DNA of 64,000 bases from Brachynemurus nebulosus (GCA_035578155.1 JAPWDM010000033.1:765001-829000); one strand, 5' to 3'; positions 12,866-24,279 are shown, counted from the stretch's first letter. The notes: generated by a model not told the origin, from the sequence alone. Program-made: numbers and translations.

Positions 12866-13918
12866 TAAATGGTACAACGGTTGCATTTGAAGCTGTTGCA
12901 TTAGGCATTACGTGAGCATTAGTTGTAGCACCCGTGGTAGGAATAGGTAACAAGACACCCGCATGTGAAACTGTTGGAGACATGCTAATTGGAAGTTGTA
13001 TTGGCTGTGGGATTCCCGGTATTTGCAATTGAACGTATTCACTTGGCTGTTGGCCTGTTGTTGTGAAATTAGCTAGTTGTGCTAAATTTAAACTTTGTAA
13101 GTTGGTGGCGGCTGTAGCATTCACTCCCTGATTAGATTGTCCAACAATTTGAGGTGGGGGACTGGACATTGGAGAATTAGCAGGATTATTGGACTTAGGA
13201 GATTGCGTCACTACATGCATTACGTTCTTTGGACTCTGATTTGTAGGACTAGCTGATGGTACAGGACTAGTACCGGAAGAAGCTCGGATTCGTTCTAAAA
13301 GTCCAGAATCTGAATTGGCACCTTCTATATGATGATCTGCAGCTGCTGTACCTTTTAACAATGCATGCAGACGACTGTCGCCACTTGGGGCGCTTGGGGA
13401 TGAAGAGACAGATCGTTTAGAACTTGGAGATGCTGCACTTGGTGTAATTAATCTAGTTGTATTATGATTACTTAAAGTTTTTTGTTGAGTATTTACACTA
13501 TTTAAAGGAACTGCGGTAAAACCAATATTATTTGCATTAAGTGACGTTATATTAAAAGTTTGTGTTTGTCCTTGGTTTACACTTGCAGTGGTTAATTGCG
13601 GAGTTAACGACGATAAGTTTATTTGCACTGGTTGTTGTAAACTATTAACACTAGCACTATTATTAGCAACAATCTGACCGGCTCTGTTCGCTATTCTTGA
13701 ATTTGTCACAACATTTCTAGCATTCGCTTTTTGATTAATTGCTATAGTTCGGTGCGGTGTTAAACCCACGATTGCAATGTTGCTGTTATTTATTATAGCA
13801 TTGGCAACAGCTGCACTCTCTGCACTATTCTGATGATTCACCGGCGTACTATTTAGCCGACTTAAGATTGTTGCATTGTTTCCACCAGTGGTTGGTTTAC
13901 CCGTTGACGACTGAGATA
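12866..13918 (-). CDS. SUPT20H: SPT20 exon E6, Ser/Asn/Thr-rich C-terminal region
   Basis: 1,053 bp, phase 1/1, open throughout, reading VSQSSTGKPTTGGNNATILS onward. It is rich in Ser, Asn, Thr, Ala and Gln. It has a Ser/Pro block (SPSSKRSVSSSPSAPSGDSR, then SPVPSASPTNQSPKNV) and hydrophobic-Gln blocks (QPVQINLSSLTPQL, YVQLQIPGIPQPIQLPISMS). This resembles the disordered tail of SPT20 proteins. It is separated from E5 and E7 by introns of only 80 and 79 bp. Donor TTTA|GTAAGT. Confidence 0.78.
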
Positions 13919-13998
13919 CTGTTTTGAATCACATAAAGTGTGTGGATATTATCAAACGTAATATAATTTTATGCTCACACTGAATGTATTTAATTTAC

Positions 13999-14098
13999 CT
14001 GATACTTGATACTGTTGTGCATCACCACTTCTTTGTAATGGATACGGAGTGTGTCGTAAATGAGATCGATTTTGACTGGCTGACTGTAATTGTGATTG
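13999..14098 (-). CDS. SUPT20H: SPT20 exon E5
   Basis: 100 bp, entering in phase 0 and leaving in phase 1. It encodes QSQLQSASQNRSHLRHTPYP then LQRSGDAQQYQVS. Acceptor TTACAG, donor CAG|GTAAAT. It is assigned because its phase links E4 to E6 exactly and because it continues the Gln/Ser-rich composition; it has no family-diagnostic motif of its own. Confidence 0.72.
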
Positions 14099-14209
14099 CT
14101 GTAATTTTAAACCATTCACACATTTAAACACATTTTATTTATTTTAAAATTAATCCATTGTGATGAGATATAAAAAACTGGCAACCTCTCTTATTATGTA
14201 CATTTTATA

Positions 14210-14428
14210 GGGACCGAGCTTGACAACATTACTGCCATCTGATGTCAGATTTAAAGAAACATTTTGTGTGAATGGCATAAATATTTATGATATATATTTT
14301 ATATTTAGGTAGCTTGTCTATAAAGTGTAACACTACAGTAACATTCACACATAATATTTCTCATTTATGTCACATAAAGGCGCCATTATCAACGCCAGTA
14401 CTGCCGTTTGTAGTTCAGTCTCGGTCCC
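14210..14428. mobile_element. Short TA-flanked MITE (GGGACCGAG)
   Basis: 219 bp between TA dinucleotides with inverted ends GGGACCGAGCTTGA and TCAGTCTCGGTCCC (imperfect). Just upstream of E5 in intron I4. Confidence 0.6.
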
Positions 14429-14449
14429 TACTTTTTTGTAACTCCGGGA

Positions 14450-14915
14450 CTAAAATACTTGATTTATAGTCCTTCATACTAGGGAGTAAAGTGTCACTTT
14501 TAGTTCCACAGGATTAAAAATATTATTGCTCCCGTTTTTAAGCCAATCAACAAGCAGAATTTACAATTAGTAAGCGAAATTTAATTTAAATTAAATAGCG
14601 ATGCTAGGCAATTTAAAATAATAAACAAATTCAAACTTGTAAATAAAGACAAACAGTCATATTATATTGTCTGATTGATTTATACTTGATGTAATATTTC
14701 ATACAATTTGAATGACATTTAAATTTTTTTTTAAATTTCTATAATTTTTAATTATCCGGAATTGCAAAAATAATATATACGCAACAGGACTAAAGTGTTT
14801 TTTTTTTTTTTTTTTTTTTGATCCCTCGTGTGAGTTGTCACCCTGAGGCCTTCACAGACCCTCAGGCAACCAATTTCACACTGGGGATTAAAAGTCACAC
14901 TTTAGTCCCTTGGTG
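14450..14915. mobile_element. Possible MITE with GGACTAAA ends
   Basis: GGGACTAAAATACTTG near 14450 is matched in inverse by CACACTTTAGTCCC near 14900. Inside are a T-run and a small GC-rich hairpin (CCTGAGG..CCTCAGG, 14843-14874). Boundaries uncertain. Confidence 0.35.
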
Positions 14916-15364
14916 TATATAATATACTATTTTTGATGAATTTCTAACAAAATTGTAAAAAGTCGACGACTTTAAAATTAACATTACCTTTTTTCTTTGG
15001 AACTACTGTCCTATTTCACAATACAGTAGAACTTCGATTAACCGTCAGCATTGGGACCGGGACTATGACAATCAATCGAATTACACAGATAACAGAAATT
15101 TCTTAATAAGTTGATTTTACTATTAGCCTTAGAACGAAAATCTGTATTTATAGTGATTATTAGTAATGTCGGTAAAGGTATTATTGTGTAAAGATATGTA
15201 AACAAATGACCGCTTTGATAGAAAACCCCCCAAAAAATGTATAAGTTGTAATTATGAAGAAAGGATATTTTAAACTGTTATGTATTTTATATTATCGTTT
15301 GTTATTTTGTTAATATTTTAGATTTTTGCTTCTAATTTACTAATAGCCCCTAATTCGAATTACT

Positions 15365-15511
15365 GGATCTTTTTATTCCTCTTTTAGCGAATTTCCAAAA
15401 GTGAAACTGGAAATACGCTATTACAGCAGGTGTCATGACGGGACCTAAGCCCGGGATCATAACAGAAATGTGTTTTGAGGTCCCTAGAATACGAAAATGA
15501 TATTCACTAAA

Positions 15512-15514
<3 letters not shown>
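15365..15514 (-). repeat. Family R1, right arm, copy 2 (inverted)
   Basis: Reads on the minus strand like 4820-4935: TGAATATCATTTTCGTATTC, then GGACCTCAAAACACATTTCTG, ending at TTTCCAGTTTCACTTTTGG and AATTCGCTAA. It precedes a (TA)n tract. Confidence 0.65.
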
Positions 15515-15815
<301 letters not shown>

Positions 15816-16414
15816 ACTGCATTCTGAATTGGCTCGGCTAAGTTCGTTAGCCAGACACGTCGGATGCCCAGAAGTAGGTTTTCTGGCCATTTTTTATCAT
15901 TCGATCCTATCATAAGACAGTTCGATTTTTACATCGTTGAAAAGGAAAAAAAATTATGAAGAAAATATTCTTATAATTTTCTTTCTATTTTAAGTATTTT
16001 CGAGAAATTGTAAATTTTCACCATTATATTAGTTTTCTTTCTTTGTTAGTCTAATAAGTAATTTATATTTATATCTCAGTTCTTTATGAAGTATAAAAAT
16101 ATTTCACTTTTTTATTAAAGAATTTTGTGAGAACAAGTGAAGTCTATTCACATACATGTGTTATAACACACATACATGTATAGAGTTTTGTTTCTCATTT
16201 ATTGCATTATAATTAGCATGGTTCTATCTCAAGTTGAAAAATGAAAATTAAACAGATTTTCTAAACTAATGTAATGAAGAATTTTTTTTTTTTTATTGAA
16301 TTTTTAAGTAAACAAGAAATTGAAGATTATGTTATGATATAATATTATTAAATATGAAACAAAACAAAATATGTACAATGTACATAATATGTATGCACGG
16401 AAAAATATTTTGAA
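15816..16414. other. Intron sequence continuing R1-like repeat, otherwise unrecognised
   Basis: The first 100 bp (GCTAAGTTCGTTAGCCAGAC) match family R1 in inverse. The rest is AT-rich with no recognised feature. Confidence 0.5.
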
Positions 16415-17700
16415 TCGATTTTGAAAATTTTTTTACTAATAATTAATAATGTTAAAAAATTAAACCATTTCAAATGGATTTAAGGTATTTTATGTGAGGT
16501 CAAGGTTTTCGGGACCTAAAAAGGCCAGAAATTAATTAACCAATCGATTTTAAAAATTTTTTCACAGTTAGTAAGTTAAAGTATTTGAATTAATTAATTA
16601 AATGATGTCCGCAAGAAGCTTACGGACTGCCATAAGTTATATGAGATCCTTAGAACCCTTTTCTTACTGTTAGAGTACTAGACTTGTATGAGTTTCGCCA
16701 GGATTTACTGATCCCATAATTGTAAAAAATAAACTAAACGACCAATTTTAAAAAAATCTTCACTGTTACAGAGCTAAACTATTTTAGATAGATTTAGAAT
16801 ACATTATGTAAGGTCCGCCAGGGTCCACAGGACCCAAAAGTGTCAAAAATAAACTAACTGACCGATTTTGAAAATTTTTTCACTGTTACAGAGCTAAACT
16901 ATTTTAGATAAATATCGCTTACGTTATGTAAGGTCCGCCTGGGTCCATAGGACCCAAAAGTGTCAAAAATAAACTGCCTGATCGATTTTGAAAATTTTTT
17001 CACTGTTATAGAGCTAAACTGTTTTAGATAAATATAGATTCCGTTATGTAAGGTCTACCAGGGTCCATAGAACCCAAAAGTGTCAAAAATAAACTAACTG
17101 ACCGATTTTGAAAATTTTTTCACTGTTACAGAGCTAAACTATTTTAGATAAATATAGATTACATTATGTAAGGTCTGCCAGGGTCCATGGGATCCAAAAG
17201 TGTCAAAAATAAACTAACCGACCGATTTTGAAAATTTTTTCACTGTTGGGGAACTAAGCTATTTTAGATAGACATACATTACGTTATTTAGGGTCCGCCA
17301 GGGTCCATGGGACCCAAAAGTGGTAAAAATAAACTAACCGACCGATTTTGAAAATTTTTTCACTGTTACAGAGCTAAACTATTTTAGATAAATATAGATT
17401 ACGTTATGTAAAGCCTGCCAGGGTCCATCGGATCCAAAAGTGTCAAAAATAAACTAACCGACCGATTTTGAAAATTTTTTCACTGTTGGGGAGCTAAGCT
17501 ATTTTAGATACATATAGATTGCGTTATGTAAGGTCTGACAGTGTCAGTAGGACCTAAAAGTGTCAAAAATAAAATAACTGACCGATTTTGAAACTTTTTT
17601 ACTATTACCGAGGTAAACTATTTTAGATAGGTACAGGTCGTGTTATCTGAGATCCACAACTGTCCTGCGGATGCAAATGCGGCGTAGAATGCTACACAAC
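16415..17700. repeat. 120-bp satellite array, left block
   Basis: About ten tandem units of about 120 bp, best preserved from 16740 to 17600. Typical parts are GACCGATTTTGAAAATTTTT, TCACTGTTACAGAGCTAAAC, AGGGTCCATAGGACCCAAAA and GTGTCAAAAATAAACTAAC. The outer units are more degenerate. The array resumes at 22079 beyond the LTR element and (TA)n. Confidence 0.9.
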
Positions 17701-17705
17701 GGGTT

Positions 17706-17708
<3 letters not shown>

Positions 17709-17784
<76 letters not shown>
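17709..17784. repeat. (TA)n left of the gypsy element
   Basis: Pure TA tract ending at the left LTR. With the tract at 21999-22077 it represents one microsatellite split by the retrotransposon. Confidence 0.95.
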
Positions 17785-17788
<4 letters not shown>

Positions 17789-18074
17789 GGATTGCCATAA
17801 GTAAAAGTGAGGCGTGTAAACCGTACTGCTCTATGACCAGTGTAAATGTACATGTAATGCGTACTTTAGTTTAGTTAGAGTGTGCGCGGATAGAGAGATG
17901 AGCAGAGAGTAAGAGAATGTCAGAGAGTAAACTGTGTGTTTACGAGTAGCGTGTGTCGCAACCATTTTTTGAAGTTATTTTATATTTTAATTTTGTTTTA
18001 TTTAATTAAATAATTATTAAATTTAGCGAGTTGTGTGTTACTAAAAACCCCCTAGATAATTGAACCATCCCACA
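17785..18074 (+). repeat. Left LTR of Ty3/gypsy element
   Basis: 290 bp, TGTAGGATTG to CATCCCACA. It differs from the right LTR (21709-21998) at one visible position (GAGGCG versus GAAGCG). A primer-binding site beginning TGG was not evident just after it. Confidence 0.93.
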
Positions 18075-18206
18075 AATATTTGAGGACTCAACCGAAATAA
18101 AAACATTGCGTAATATTAACGTGTTGTTACAAGAAGATTTCCGTTAAAAAAGTTCGTTTGTTTATTGTTAAATTTATTTGTGTGCAATAAATAAAAAGTT
18201 GTTAAG

Positions 18207-21200
18207 ATGAATTCGGACAATAATTCAGATGTGTACGTCGGATTTAATGATGATGAGACTAGTGCAGCGAGTAATGCGAGTAAAGATTTACAAATTGCGA
18301 TGTTAAAACAACAAATAGAATTAATGAAGCTCAGTGGCAATACTGATAATTCAAGTGAAGTGAATAAAGATTTACAAATTACGATGTTAAAGCAACAGAT
18401 TGAATTAATGAAATTGGAAGCTCTGGTAAAAAATTCAGGTGTCCGATTACAGGACGTAGAAACAAGTCTTCCGTGTTTCGATGGAAAATCAACATCGTAT
18501 TCAGCTGAAAAATGGATTGAGGAAATAGATGAATATTCCGAAATGTTTCAGTGGTCAGATTTACAAACCCTTGTGTGTGCGCGTAAATTGGTAAAAGGAT
18601 ACGCAAAAATGTGGTTAGATTCTCAACCTATTATTCGAAATTGGCGCGAATTTAAAACAAAATTATTAGCTGAATTCAAAACAAAGGTGACAAGTGCTTC
18701 TATTCATCAAGAATTAGCGAAACGTTCTAAAAGGCATAATGAAACAATTGATGAATACGTATTAAATATGAAAAGGTTAGGTTTGCGCGGGAACGTAGAT
18801 GAACAATCAGTTATTCAGTATATTATTGCGGGTATTCCCGACTCTGAAATAAATAAGGTTATATTACATGAAGCTACGAATTATTCAGAACTCAAAACTA
18901 AAATTGAAATTTACAATCGAATCAAACAAAGACAGTCAAATAATCAGCATGATTATAAAAATCGTTATTCTAAAAATGTTGGTGTAAATGAAAATGTTAA
19001 TGGAATAGTCAATAGTAAACAAAGTAAATTGAATCTAAATAGTTCATTATCAATGAATCAAGGTGACATGGTTCGTTCAGTTCGTTGTTATAATTGTGGT
19101 CAGCGTAGCCATAGAGCAGATCAGTGTCCGGTGAGAAATAAAGGTCGAAAATGTTTTTCATGTGGAAATTTTGGTGACCATGTTAGTGGTAATTACCCAC
19201 AAAAACAGCAAATTCAAGCAAATAGTGTTCAGGAAAATAGACTAGTAGTACCTCCAACTATTTCTGTGGTGAGCGAAACAAACAAAAGTATAAATAAAAT
19301 GATTAAACCAATTGACTTTGGTGGTGTTTCAATTGACTGTTTGATTGACACGGGCAGCAGTTTGAACGTTCTCCAGGTGCAAGCGTATTTTAAAATAGGA
19401 TCACCGAAATTAGATACTGATAGTGTATTAAAATTATACGGACTTGGAAATCAAGAAGTTCAAACATTTGGCAAATTTAAAGCGAAATTAAATATTGATG
19501 GAGAATTTTTCGAAACAACAATGCATGTAGTACCATATGGTGTTTTGCCAGTTGAGTGTATTATTGGAAATGAATTGTTGAATTCAGTTGAGATGGTAGT
19601 TACTCCAGATGGAATTCAGATACACAAGTACGAAGAACCAAATTTTATTCTGTCAATTCAAGAAGATGTATACGGTGGGGAGGAACATGATGATACTTTG
19701 AAGTTAAACCATCTGTCATGTGAAAATGCTGATTATATCCGTGATCTCGTAGAAAATTATAAACCATTAAATACCAAAAAATCGTCAGTAGAAACAAAAA
19801 TCATTTTAAGAGATGAAACTCCAATCTATTCGAAACCCCGACGTTTTTCTTCGGTAGAAAATCAGGAAGTGGATAAACAAATTAATGAGTGGTTAGAGAT
19901 GGGATACATTAGGCCAAGCAATTCCGAATTTTGTAGTCCGTTGGTTTTAGTTAAGAAAAAGGACGGGTCCACACGTGTTTGTTGTGATTACAGACATATT
20001 AATCGCAAATGCATTCCGAATAGATATCCACTACCCTTAATTGAAGAACAGATTGATAAATTACAATCAGCAAAAGTTTTTACTTTACTAGACTTGAAAA
20101 ACGGTTATTTCCACGTACCAGTAGAAGAGAGCAGTAGAAAATATACTTCATTTGTTACGAGCAAAGCGCAATATGAATTTTTAGTAACTCCGTTTGGACT
20201 TTCGAACAATCCAGCTATTTTTGCGATGTTTATAACCGATGTGTTTCGTGAGTTGATTACGAAGGGTGTTATGCTAAATTATTTCGATGATTTGGTAATT
20301 CCAGCAAGTGACTTTAAAGAAGGTGGTGAACGTTTGAAGGTTGTTTTGAATAATGCAGCCGAGTATGGATTAAACTTTAATTGGAAAAAATGTCGTTTTA
20401 TGGTTCCAAAAATTGAGTATTTAGGTCATGAAATCGAGAATGGAACAATTCGTCCTACAGAAGACAAAATTAAAGCCGTTGCTAAGTTTCCGAAGCCAAC
20501 TAATGCGAAAAGAGTTGAAAGTTTTTTAGGCCTCAGTGGATATTTTCGCAAATATATTGAAAATTATTCATTGATTGCGCGTCCTCTGAGTAATTTATTA
20601 CGTAAAGATGTGCCTTTTAAGTTTGGTCTTGAAGAGGAAAATGCATTTCAGTTACTGAAGACAAAATTGTGTGAGCGGCCTGTACTGAAGTTATATCTAA
20701 CGAAGACGACAAATGTGACGGAAGTTATTTCAAAATTAGAATTACAAAAAGCAACGTTTGGTAATCCGAAAGTAATAATTTCTGATCGAGGACCAGCTTT
20801 TAGTTCAGGTGCGTTTAAAGACTATTGTACATCGGAAAATATCAAGCATTTCATGATAACTACGGGAGTGCCGCGTGCAAACGGACAAGTCGAAAATTTA
20901 AATCGTACTATTATATCCGTATTATCTAAACTGAGTATTGACGCTCCAGATCAGTGGTATAAACATGTGAATAATGTGCAGCAGTGTTTAAATAATTCGT
21001 TTCAGCGAAGTATTAATAAATCTCCATTTGAACTTTTAATCGGTGTTAAAATGAACATTAACAATTGTCGAAAGATTCGTGACTTGATAAATCAGGAAAT
21101 CATTGAATTATATAGTGAGAATCGCGATAACCTCCGTGCTGAAGCTAAAACTCAAATTTTAAAAATGCAACAAGAGAACTGTCGAACTTTTAATCGTAAA

Positions 21201-21509
21201 CGGAAAGAAGCGATTAAATATGATATCGGAAGTTTAGTGGCGATTAAACGAACTCAGTTCGGGACTGGGTTAAAATTACATCCTAAATTCTTTGGACCAT
21301 ATCGCGTTACTAAAGTGAAACGAAATGATCGTTACGATGTCGAGAAAGTAGATCCAAAGTCAAGCGGTCCGATACGTACTTCGACTTCAGCAGACATGAT
21401 GAAGCCATGGGGTGATGTGACGAGTGATCTAATGACTGACGATGAACTAAGTGGCGATGATGCTGAAGCGGATGTGAATGCAACCAGTGATTCCGATCAT
21501 GATAGTTAA
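18207..21509 (+). CDS. Gag-Pol polyprotein with in-frame internal deletion
   Basis: 1,100 residues, uninterrupted. Gag occupies about residues 1-330, opening with a duplicated LQIAMLKQQIELMKL heptad-like segment. A CCHC knuckle CYNCGQRSHRADQC sits at about 293. A second one is altered (CFSCGNFGDHVSGN, His shifted and last Cys absent). Aspartic protease: LIDTGSS at about 380. Reverse transcriptase: PLVLVKKKDGSTRVCCDYR at about 580 and catalytic YFDD at about 691. After KTKLCERPVLKLY (about 828) the frame passes directly to an integrase-core segment TKTTNVTEV, with ISDRGPAFSS (second Asp) and GVPRANGQVENLN (Glu). The thumb end, RNase H and the integrase HHCC domain and first Asp are absent. The C-terminus has a chromodomain-less basic region. 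Start chosen at the first Met before the coiled segment. Confidence 0.9.
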   Translation: MNSDNNSDVYVGFNDDETSAASNASKDLQIAMLKQQIELMKLSGNTDNSSEVNKDLQITMLKQQIELMKLEALVKNSGVRLQDVETSLPCFDGKSTSYSAEKWIEEIDEYSEMFQWSDLQTLVCARKLVKGYAKMWLDSQPIIRNWREFKTKLLAEFKTKVTSASIHQELAKRSKRHNETIDEYVLNMKRLGLRGNVDEQSVIQYIIAGIPDSEINKVILHEATNYSELKTKIEIYNRIKQRQSNNQHDYKNRYSKNVGVNENVNGIVNSKQSKLNLNSSLSMNQGDMVRSVRCYNCGQRSHRADQCPVRNKGRKCFSCGNFGDHVSGNYPQKQQIQANSVQENRLVVPPTISVVSETNKSINKMIKPIDFGGVSIDCLIDTGSSLNVLQVQAYFKIGSPKLDTDSVLKLYGLGNQEVQTFGKFKAKLNIDGEFFETTMHVVPYGVLPVECIIGNELLNSVEMVVTPDGIQIHKYEEPNFILSIQEDVYGGEEHDDTLKLNHLSCENADYIRDLVENYKPLNTKKSSVETKIILRDETPIYSKPRRFSSVENQEVDKQINEWLEMGYIRPSNSEFCSPLVLVKKKDGSTRVCCDYRHINRKCIPNRYPLPLIEEQIDKLQSAKVFTLLDLKNGYFHVPVEESSRKYTSFVTSKAQYEFLVTPFGLSNNPAIFAMFITDVFRELITKGVMLNYFDDLVIPASDFKEGGERLKVVLNNAAEYGLNFNWKKCRFMVPKIEYLGHEIENGTIRPTEDKIKAVAKFPKPTNAKRVESFLGLSGYFRKYIENYSLIARPLSNLLRKDVPFKFGLEEENAFQLLKTKLCERPVLKLYLTKTTNVTEVISKLELQKATFGNPKVIISDRGPAFSSGAFKDYCTSENIKHFMITTGVPRANGQVENLNRTIISVLSKLSIDAPDQWYKHVNNVQQCLNNSFQRSINKSPFELLIGVKMNINNCRKIRDLINQEIIELYSENRDNLRAEAKTQILKMQQENCRTFNRKRKEAIKYDIGSLVAIKRTQFGTGLKLHPKFFGPYRVTKVKRNDRYDVEKVDPKSSGPIRTSTSADMMKPWGDVTSDLMTDDELSGDDAEADVNATSDSDHDS

Positions 21510-21708
21510 AGGACTTTAAGATCTTTTTGTTATTTTTTTTATACGAATGTTTCATTCCTTTTTGGTTTTATTTAACAGATATTTTTGTAATTGTCAAAGA
21601 GCCGTACAGTATTACTATCCACAAAAAATAATTCTGTATAATGAATAATTGTTTTATTTTCTTTAATTCTCGTTATTTGGAGGCCAAATAAAATCAGGCT
21701 GGCCGAGT

Positions 21709-21994
21709 TGTAGGATTGCCATAAGTAAAAGTGAAGCGTGTAAACCGTACTGCTCTATGACCAGTGTAAATGTACATGTAATGCGTACTTTAGTTTAGTT
21801 AGAGTGTGCGCGGATAGAGAGATGAGCAGAGAGTAAGAGAATGTCAGAGAGTAAACTGTGTGTTTACGAGTAGCGTGTGTCGCAACCATTTTTTGAAGTT
21901 ATTTTATATTTTAATTTTGTTTTATTTAATTAAATAATTATTAAATTTAGCGAGTTGTGTGTTACTAAAAACCCCCTAGATAATTGAACCATCC

Positions 21995-21998
<4 letters not shown>
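21709..21998 (+). repeat. Right LTR of Ty3/gypsy element
   Basis: 290 bp, near-identical to the left LTR. No convincing polypurine tract is seen immediately before it (CTGGCCGAGT). Confidence 0.93.

Positions 21999-22077
<79 letters not shown>
21999..22077. repeat. (TA)n right of the gypsy element
   Basis: Continuation of the TA tract interrupted by the LTR element. Confidence 0.95.
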
Positions 22078-22078
<1 letters not shown>

Positions 22079-22079
<1 letters not shown>

Positions 22080-22355
22080 CTGTCGAGCTGATTTTTTAAT
22101 GAGGTCCACCGGGATCTTGCAGATCCGAAAACGCCAGTAATAAGCTATCGAACCGAAGCTAAAAAATTTCTCACTGCTAGAGAACTAAATTATTTTAGAT
22201 GGATACAACTATGCTGCACAAAATTCGTTCGGGTTCTTGGGTCCCCAAAAATACCAAAACTAATTACCCAGCCGATTTTAAAAATTCTTTTACTCTTAGA
22301 AAGCTAAACTATTTTAAATAGGTACAGGTCTTAGATGAGATCCGCCAGTGCCCAA
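22079..22355. repeat. 120-bp satellite array, right block
   Basis: Two to three diverged units (GTCGAGCTGATTTTTTAATG, AACTAAATTATTTTAGATGG, AAGCTAAACTATTTTAAATA) matching the array at 16415-17700. Confidence 0.8.
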
Positions 22356-22359
22356 GATT

Positions 22360-22469
22360 TGGAAATTCGCTATGTTATGCAGATGCTGCGACAGGGGTAT
22401 TTTTTTTTTAATGTTATTCTCATTAATTTGTTATTTGGTAATAATTCTGTTACTAAACTTATTACTTAC

Positions 22470-22505
<36 letters not shown>

Positions 22506-22650
22506 GTTGTTGTTATTGTTAATATTTATTTTGTAATTATTTTATGACGTATTTATTAGTGTTATATTTTTTGTAACAAAACTCCTTTGTATGGAGCATT
22601 GCTTCTTTAATAAATAAATATATTATTATTATTATTATTATTATAATATT
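22360..22650 (+). mobile_element. 3' end of a non-LTR retrotransposon with (TTA)n tail
   Basis: Ends AACTCCTTTGTATGGAGCAT, then TTTAATAAATAAATA and (TTA)n. The same 3' pattern closes the LINE fragment at 48.1-48.66 kb (AACTCCTTTGTATGAG..AAATAAAC(TAT)n). Contains an ATT/GTT repeat at 22471-22515. Only the 3' untranslated part remains. Confidence 0.55.
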
Positions 22651-22869
22651 ATCTTTGTAAAATAAACAAATGTCGACTTAAACGACGATTCATAAAATTC
22701 TTTGAAATTTTCCATCAAAATGGTTGTTAGCTTATTCCATAAAAGATAAAACCTCTACGTACCATCACCAATATAAAATAGGTTCATATTCTTTAAGAAA
22801 ATATTTATTTTTCTATAGAATTATGTATGCGTTTGGAAACTAGTGATGTATTATTATACTGCTTTATTA

Positions 22870-22915
22870 GGTGTTGACGGATAATCGAGTGGTTAATCGA
22901 AGTTCGGTTGTATAT
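22870..22915 (-). repeat. pogo/Tigger-like terminal repeat
   Basis: GGTTAATCGAAGTTCGGTTG is the inverse counterpart of CAGTAGAACTTCGATTAACC at 15024-15043. The two could be the ends of one old element 7.9 kb apart, or two unrelated ends. The rest of 22650-23264 shows nothing else. Confidence 0.4.
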
Positions 22916-23264
22916 TTCTTATTATAAGTTTTCATTATTAGAATATATTCGAATTTCGATTACTGAATATCTGAAGAGAATTAATATTCTCAAAAGGTAG
23001 GTACTCAAATTACCGTATTTTATTACAAACTGAAATACAGAGCGTCCCATTTCCTATGATTTTGCAGATAAAGTATATGAAAAAGTCAAATGATAACTTT
23101 TCGTTTATAATAAGAAAGCTGAGAGAGATAAACGAATCTAAGCTGCCCATATAAACTAACCTCCTTAAATAGTACCTTTTTGGGCTACCAGATGTCATGA
23201 TCAATAAACATAATTGCAATGGATTACCTTAATAAAATTTTATTATTTGAATACTTGAACTTAC

Positions 23265-24272
23265 TAATATGGGTAAATTATTTGAATTTATTTGTGATGC
23301 TGATGCTGATATTACTCCTTGAGTTCCTTGTAATAGAACTACACTGCCAGAAGCCGGTGCGTTACCATTAGTTAAATGAGTAACAACGCCTCGCTGCTGT
23401 CCACTTTGCGTTTGAGAAGCAGGTACTGTGTTGTCGGTGGTTGACTGAGATACTGATGCTGTCGCAGACTGTTGTTGTTGTTGTTGTTGCTGCTGTTGCT
23501 GTTGTTGTTGCACGTTAGTGAGTGCCGTCTCATTGAATATTTCAAGAAACTGATTCATGTAGCCGTATGCGTGACGACTTGAAGGTCCCAATGAAAACTG
23601 GCAAGCAGATCCTTTACTCTGACCTTGTTGATAATCACTATCCAAATATAATTCACCAATGTATTCCAAATTTGACATTCTTTGATACAATGTCAATTTA
23701 ATATGATTCACTCGTTTTTGTTCGGGATCACGATCGTTAATGATTTTCTCAAATGTTTCGACTAGCCGTGGTTGCCCATCAATATACGGTTTATCATTCA
23801 GAGGTATACCTTCGACAGTACGCGCTAATAATTTAACCGGGATTTCTCCCTGTGGATGTTCCATTGGAGGGAATTCTAATGTTGGTGCAGGAATTGGTGG
23901 AGGGAGAACCGTATCAGAGATATTTTGTTGAAAACTGTAGGGTGTATGAGATAACAAGGATGTTATGTTTCTCGTTTTGGCTCGATGACGATTAGCAAAC
24001 TCTAAAAGTTCTAATTCTTTTCGAGGTGTGTTTATCAGTTTTCGTTTCCTATTTGCAGCAACTTGAGAATAACTATACGCTGTTTTTCGAAGATCTAATG
24101 TATTAAATAATTGTCTTTCGTGTTGAATCTTGTTTGCAACAATTGCAATAGCAGGTGAAGGATCCAAGCATAGTGGTGTTGTCTTTACTAATAATTTACT
24201 TTCTAATAATCTTCGTTCATATTCATTTAAGTCATGTTTTAATGCTAAATTATTTACGTCTGAGTGAAATGT
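23265..24272 (-). CDS. SUPT20H: SPT20 exon E4 (core domain end plus polyglutamine)
   Basis: 336 codons, phase 0/0, from a TTGCAG acceptor to a TTA|GTAAGT donor. It begins TFHSDVNNLALKHDLNEYER, then ESKLLVKTTPLCLDPSPA, IVANKIQHERQLFNT and NRKRKLINTPRKELELLEF, then a proline-rich stretch (DTVLPPPIPAPTLEFPP), KLLARTVEG, KRVNHIKLTLYQRMSN and a MNQFLEIFNE helix. A run of about 14 Gln encoded by mixed CAA/CAG follows, then a Ser/Thr/Gln-rich segment. This finishes the conserved SPT20 domain. The polyglutamine tract is common in insect co-activator subunits and may vary in length. Confidence 0.9.
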
Positions 24273-24279
24273 CTGCAAT

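Larger units (their letters stand above)
17785..21998 (+). mobile_element. Young Ty3/gypsy LTR retrotransposon, RNase H deleted
   Basis: 4,214-bp element with 290-bp LTRs and one gag-pol frame, inserted in (TA)n inside the 120-bp satellite in SPT20 intron I4. The target duplication cannot be separated from the repeat. Near-identical LTRs indicate recent insertion. It lies on the strand opposite to the host gene. It is probably non-autonomous because RNase H and the N-terminal part of integrase are missing. Confidence 0.9.

Noticed and set aside
16415..17700. CRISPR-like regular repeats
   Set aside because: The whole 120-bp unit repeats with gradual divergence and there are no unique spacers; it is a satellite in a eukaryotic intron.
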